This document shows positions 63,563-64,000 of a DNA stretch of 64,000 nt, piece after piece (within the stretch, counting starts at the first letter, position 1; the number at the start of each line of letters is the position of its first letter). A model generated the notes under the pieces. It did not search any database and was not told the DNA's origin. It saw only the letters and a program-made list of their open reading frames with translations. The translations under genes were made by a program, and so were the position numbers. This DNA comes from Azospirillum brasilense (GTDB lineage Bacteria; Pseudomonadota; Alphaproteobacteria; Azospirillales; Azospirillaceae), in contig NZ_QLKQ01000028.1 in NCBI RefSeq assembly GCF_003349955.1, forward strand, positions 1-64,000. The letters run 5' to 3'.

Positions 63563-64000
63563 GTGATCTACGCCTTCAACGACAAGGTCCCGCAGCTGTC
63601 GCCCAACTGCTGGGTGGCCCCCAGCGCCACCGTCGTCGGTGACATCCTGCTGGAGGAGGACGTGTCCGTCTGGTGGGGCGCGGTCATGCGCGCCGAGGAG
63701 GAGCGCATCCACATCGGCGCCGGCAGCAACGTCCAGGACAACGCCGTCCTCCACGTCGATCCGGGCTTCCCGCTGCTCATCGGCAAGAATGTGACCATCG
63801 GCCATCTGGCGATGGTGCACGGCTGCACCGTCGGCGACGGCAGCCTGATCGGCATCGGCGCCACGGTGCTCAACGGTGCCCGCATCGGCCGCGACTGCCT
63901 GATCGGCGCCCACGCCTTCATCGCCGAGGGCAAGGAGATCCCCGACCGCTCGCTGGTGCTCGGTGCGCCGGGCAAGGTGGTGCGCACTCTGTCGGACGAG
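63563..64000 (+). CDS. Gamma-class carbonic anhydrase-like protein (partial, runs off the window)
   Basis: The visible 146 residues form a left-handed beta-helix of hexapeptide repeats. They carry the gamma-CA pattern SVWWGAVMRAE, then GSNVQDNAVLHVD, TIGHLAMVHGCTVGDGSLIGIG, and GAHAFIAEGKEI. Metal ligands fit the histidines in VLHVD, IGHLA and MVHGC. The start is a GTG at 63563 with AAGGAGGAAC just upstream. The C-terminus lies beyond the window, so the length is unknown. Close relatives are often metal-binding proteins without proven carbonic anhydrase activity. Confidence 0.88.
   Translation, partial: MIYAFNDKVPQLSPNCWVAPSATVVGDILLEEDVSVWWGAVMRAEEERIHIGAGSNVQDNAVLHVDPGFPLLIGKNVTIGHLAMVHGCTVGDGSLIGIGATVLNGARIGRDCLIGAHAFIAEGKEIPDRSLVLGAPGKVVRTLSDE

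Overview
This 64 kb window is GC-rich and densely coded. It looks like part of the main chromosome or a chromid of an alphaproteobacterium of the Azospirillum / Rhodospirillales type. The assignment rests on gene content: class I fumarase, an ArsR regulator near N-formylglutamate amidohydrolase, a liv operon carrying a DUF6867 gene, linked xanthine dehydrogenase and urease genes, many LuxR-type response regulators, and the overall codon style. No species can be fixed from the sequence alone. I saw no rRNA, tRNA, CRISPR array, phage or insertion sequence.

Layout. 0.3-7.5 kb: a single-module NRPS-like enzyme of the Pls (poly-amino-acid synthetase) type, class I fumarase, a small unknown gene and an RluA-family pseudouridine synthase. 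7.5-12 kb: a DUF4383 membrane protein, a NapF-like ferredoxin, a sensor kinase and LuxR-type regulator with overlapping 3' ends, and an OmpA porin. 12.3-18.7 kb: two small unknown genes and a complete branched-chain amino acid ABC operon (livHMGF, DUF6867, livK). 19-26 kb: a secreted unknown, fructokinase Mak, a three-gene membrane glycolipid set (DPM-like GT2, LAB_N, GT39) and a DegP/HtrA protease. 26-32 kb: a helix-turn-helix protein with a long Pro/Ala linker, ChaB, a pentapeptide-repeat protein, MarR, N-carbamoylputrescine amidase and a SprA-like metalloprotease. 32-41 kb: a polysaccharide locus (large SLBB export protein, three glycosyltransferases, a Wzz-like protein, a Wzy-like polymerase and an XRE regulator). 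41-46.6 kb: redox, regulatory and lipid genes, including hutG, hemerythrin and fabI.

46.7-56.7 kb is one continuous minus-strand catabolic cluster, xdhA-xdhB-ureD-ureA-ureB-ureC-murI-ureE-ureF-ureG. It joins purine oxidation to urea hydrolysis and has a glutamate racemase gene inside it. Three of its junctions use the same 8-nt start/stop overlap. The ureF 5' end is occupied by two inverted copies of a dispersed palindromic repeat that are read in frame. 56.8-64 kb: two LuxR-type regulators (one without the phospho-acceptor Asp), a PfpI/DJ-1 protein, a PRC-barrel protein, and a divergent pair of D-amino-acid dehydrogenase and a TyrR-like enhancer-binding protein. The intergenic region of that pair carries three TyrR-box-like sites and a good sigma-54 promoter. 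The window ends inside a gamma-carbonic anhydrase gene.

The best leads are the Pls-like NRPS with an acidic, lysine-like specificity pocket, the in-frame palindromic repeat in ureF, and the TyrR-box/sigma-54 control region of dadA.
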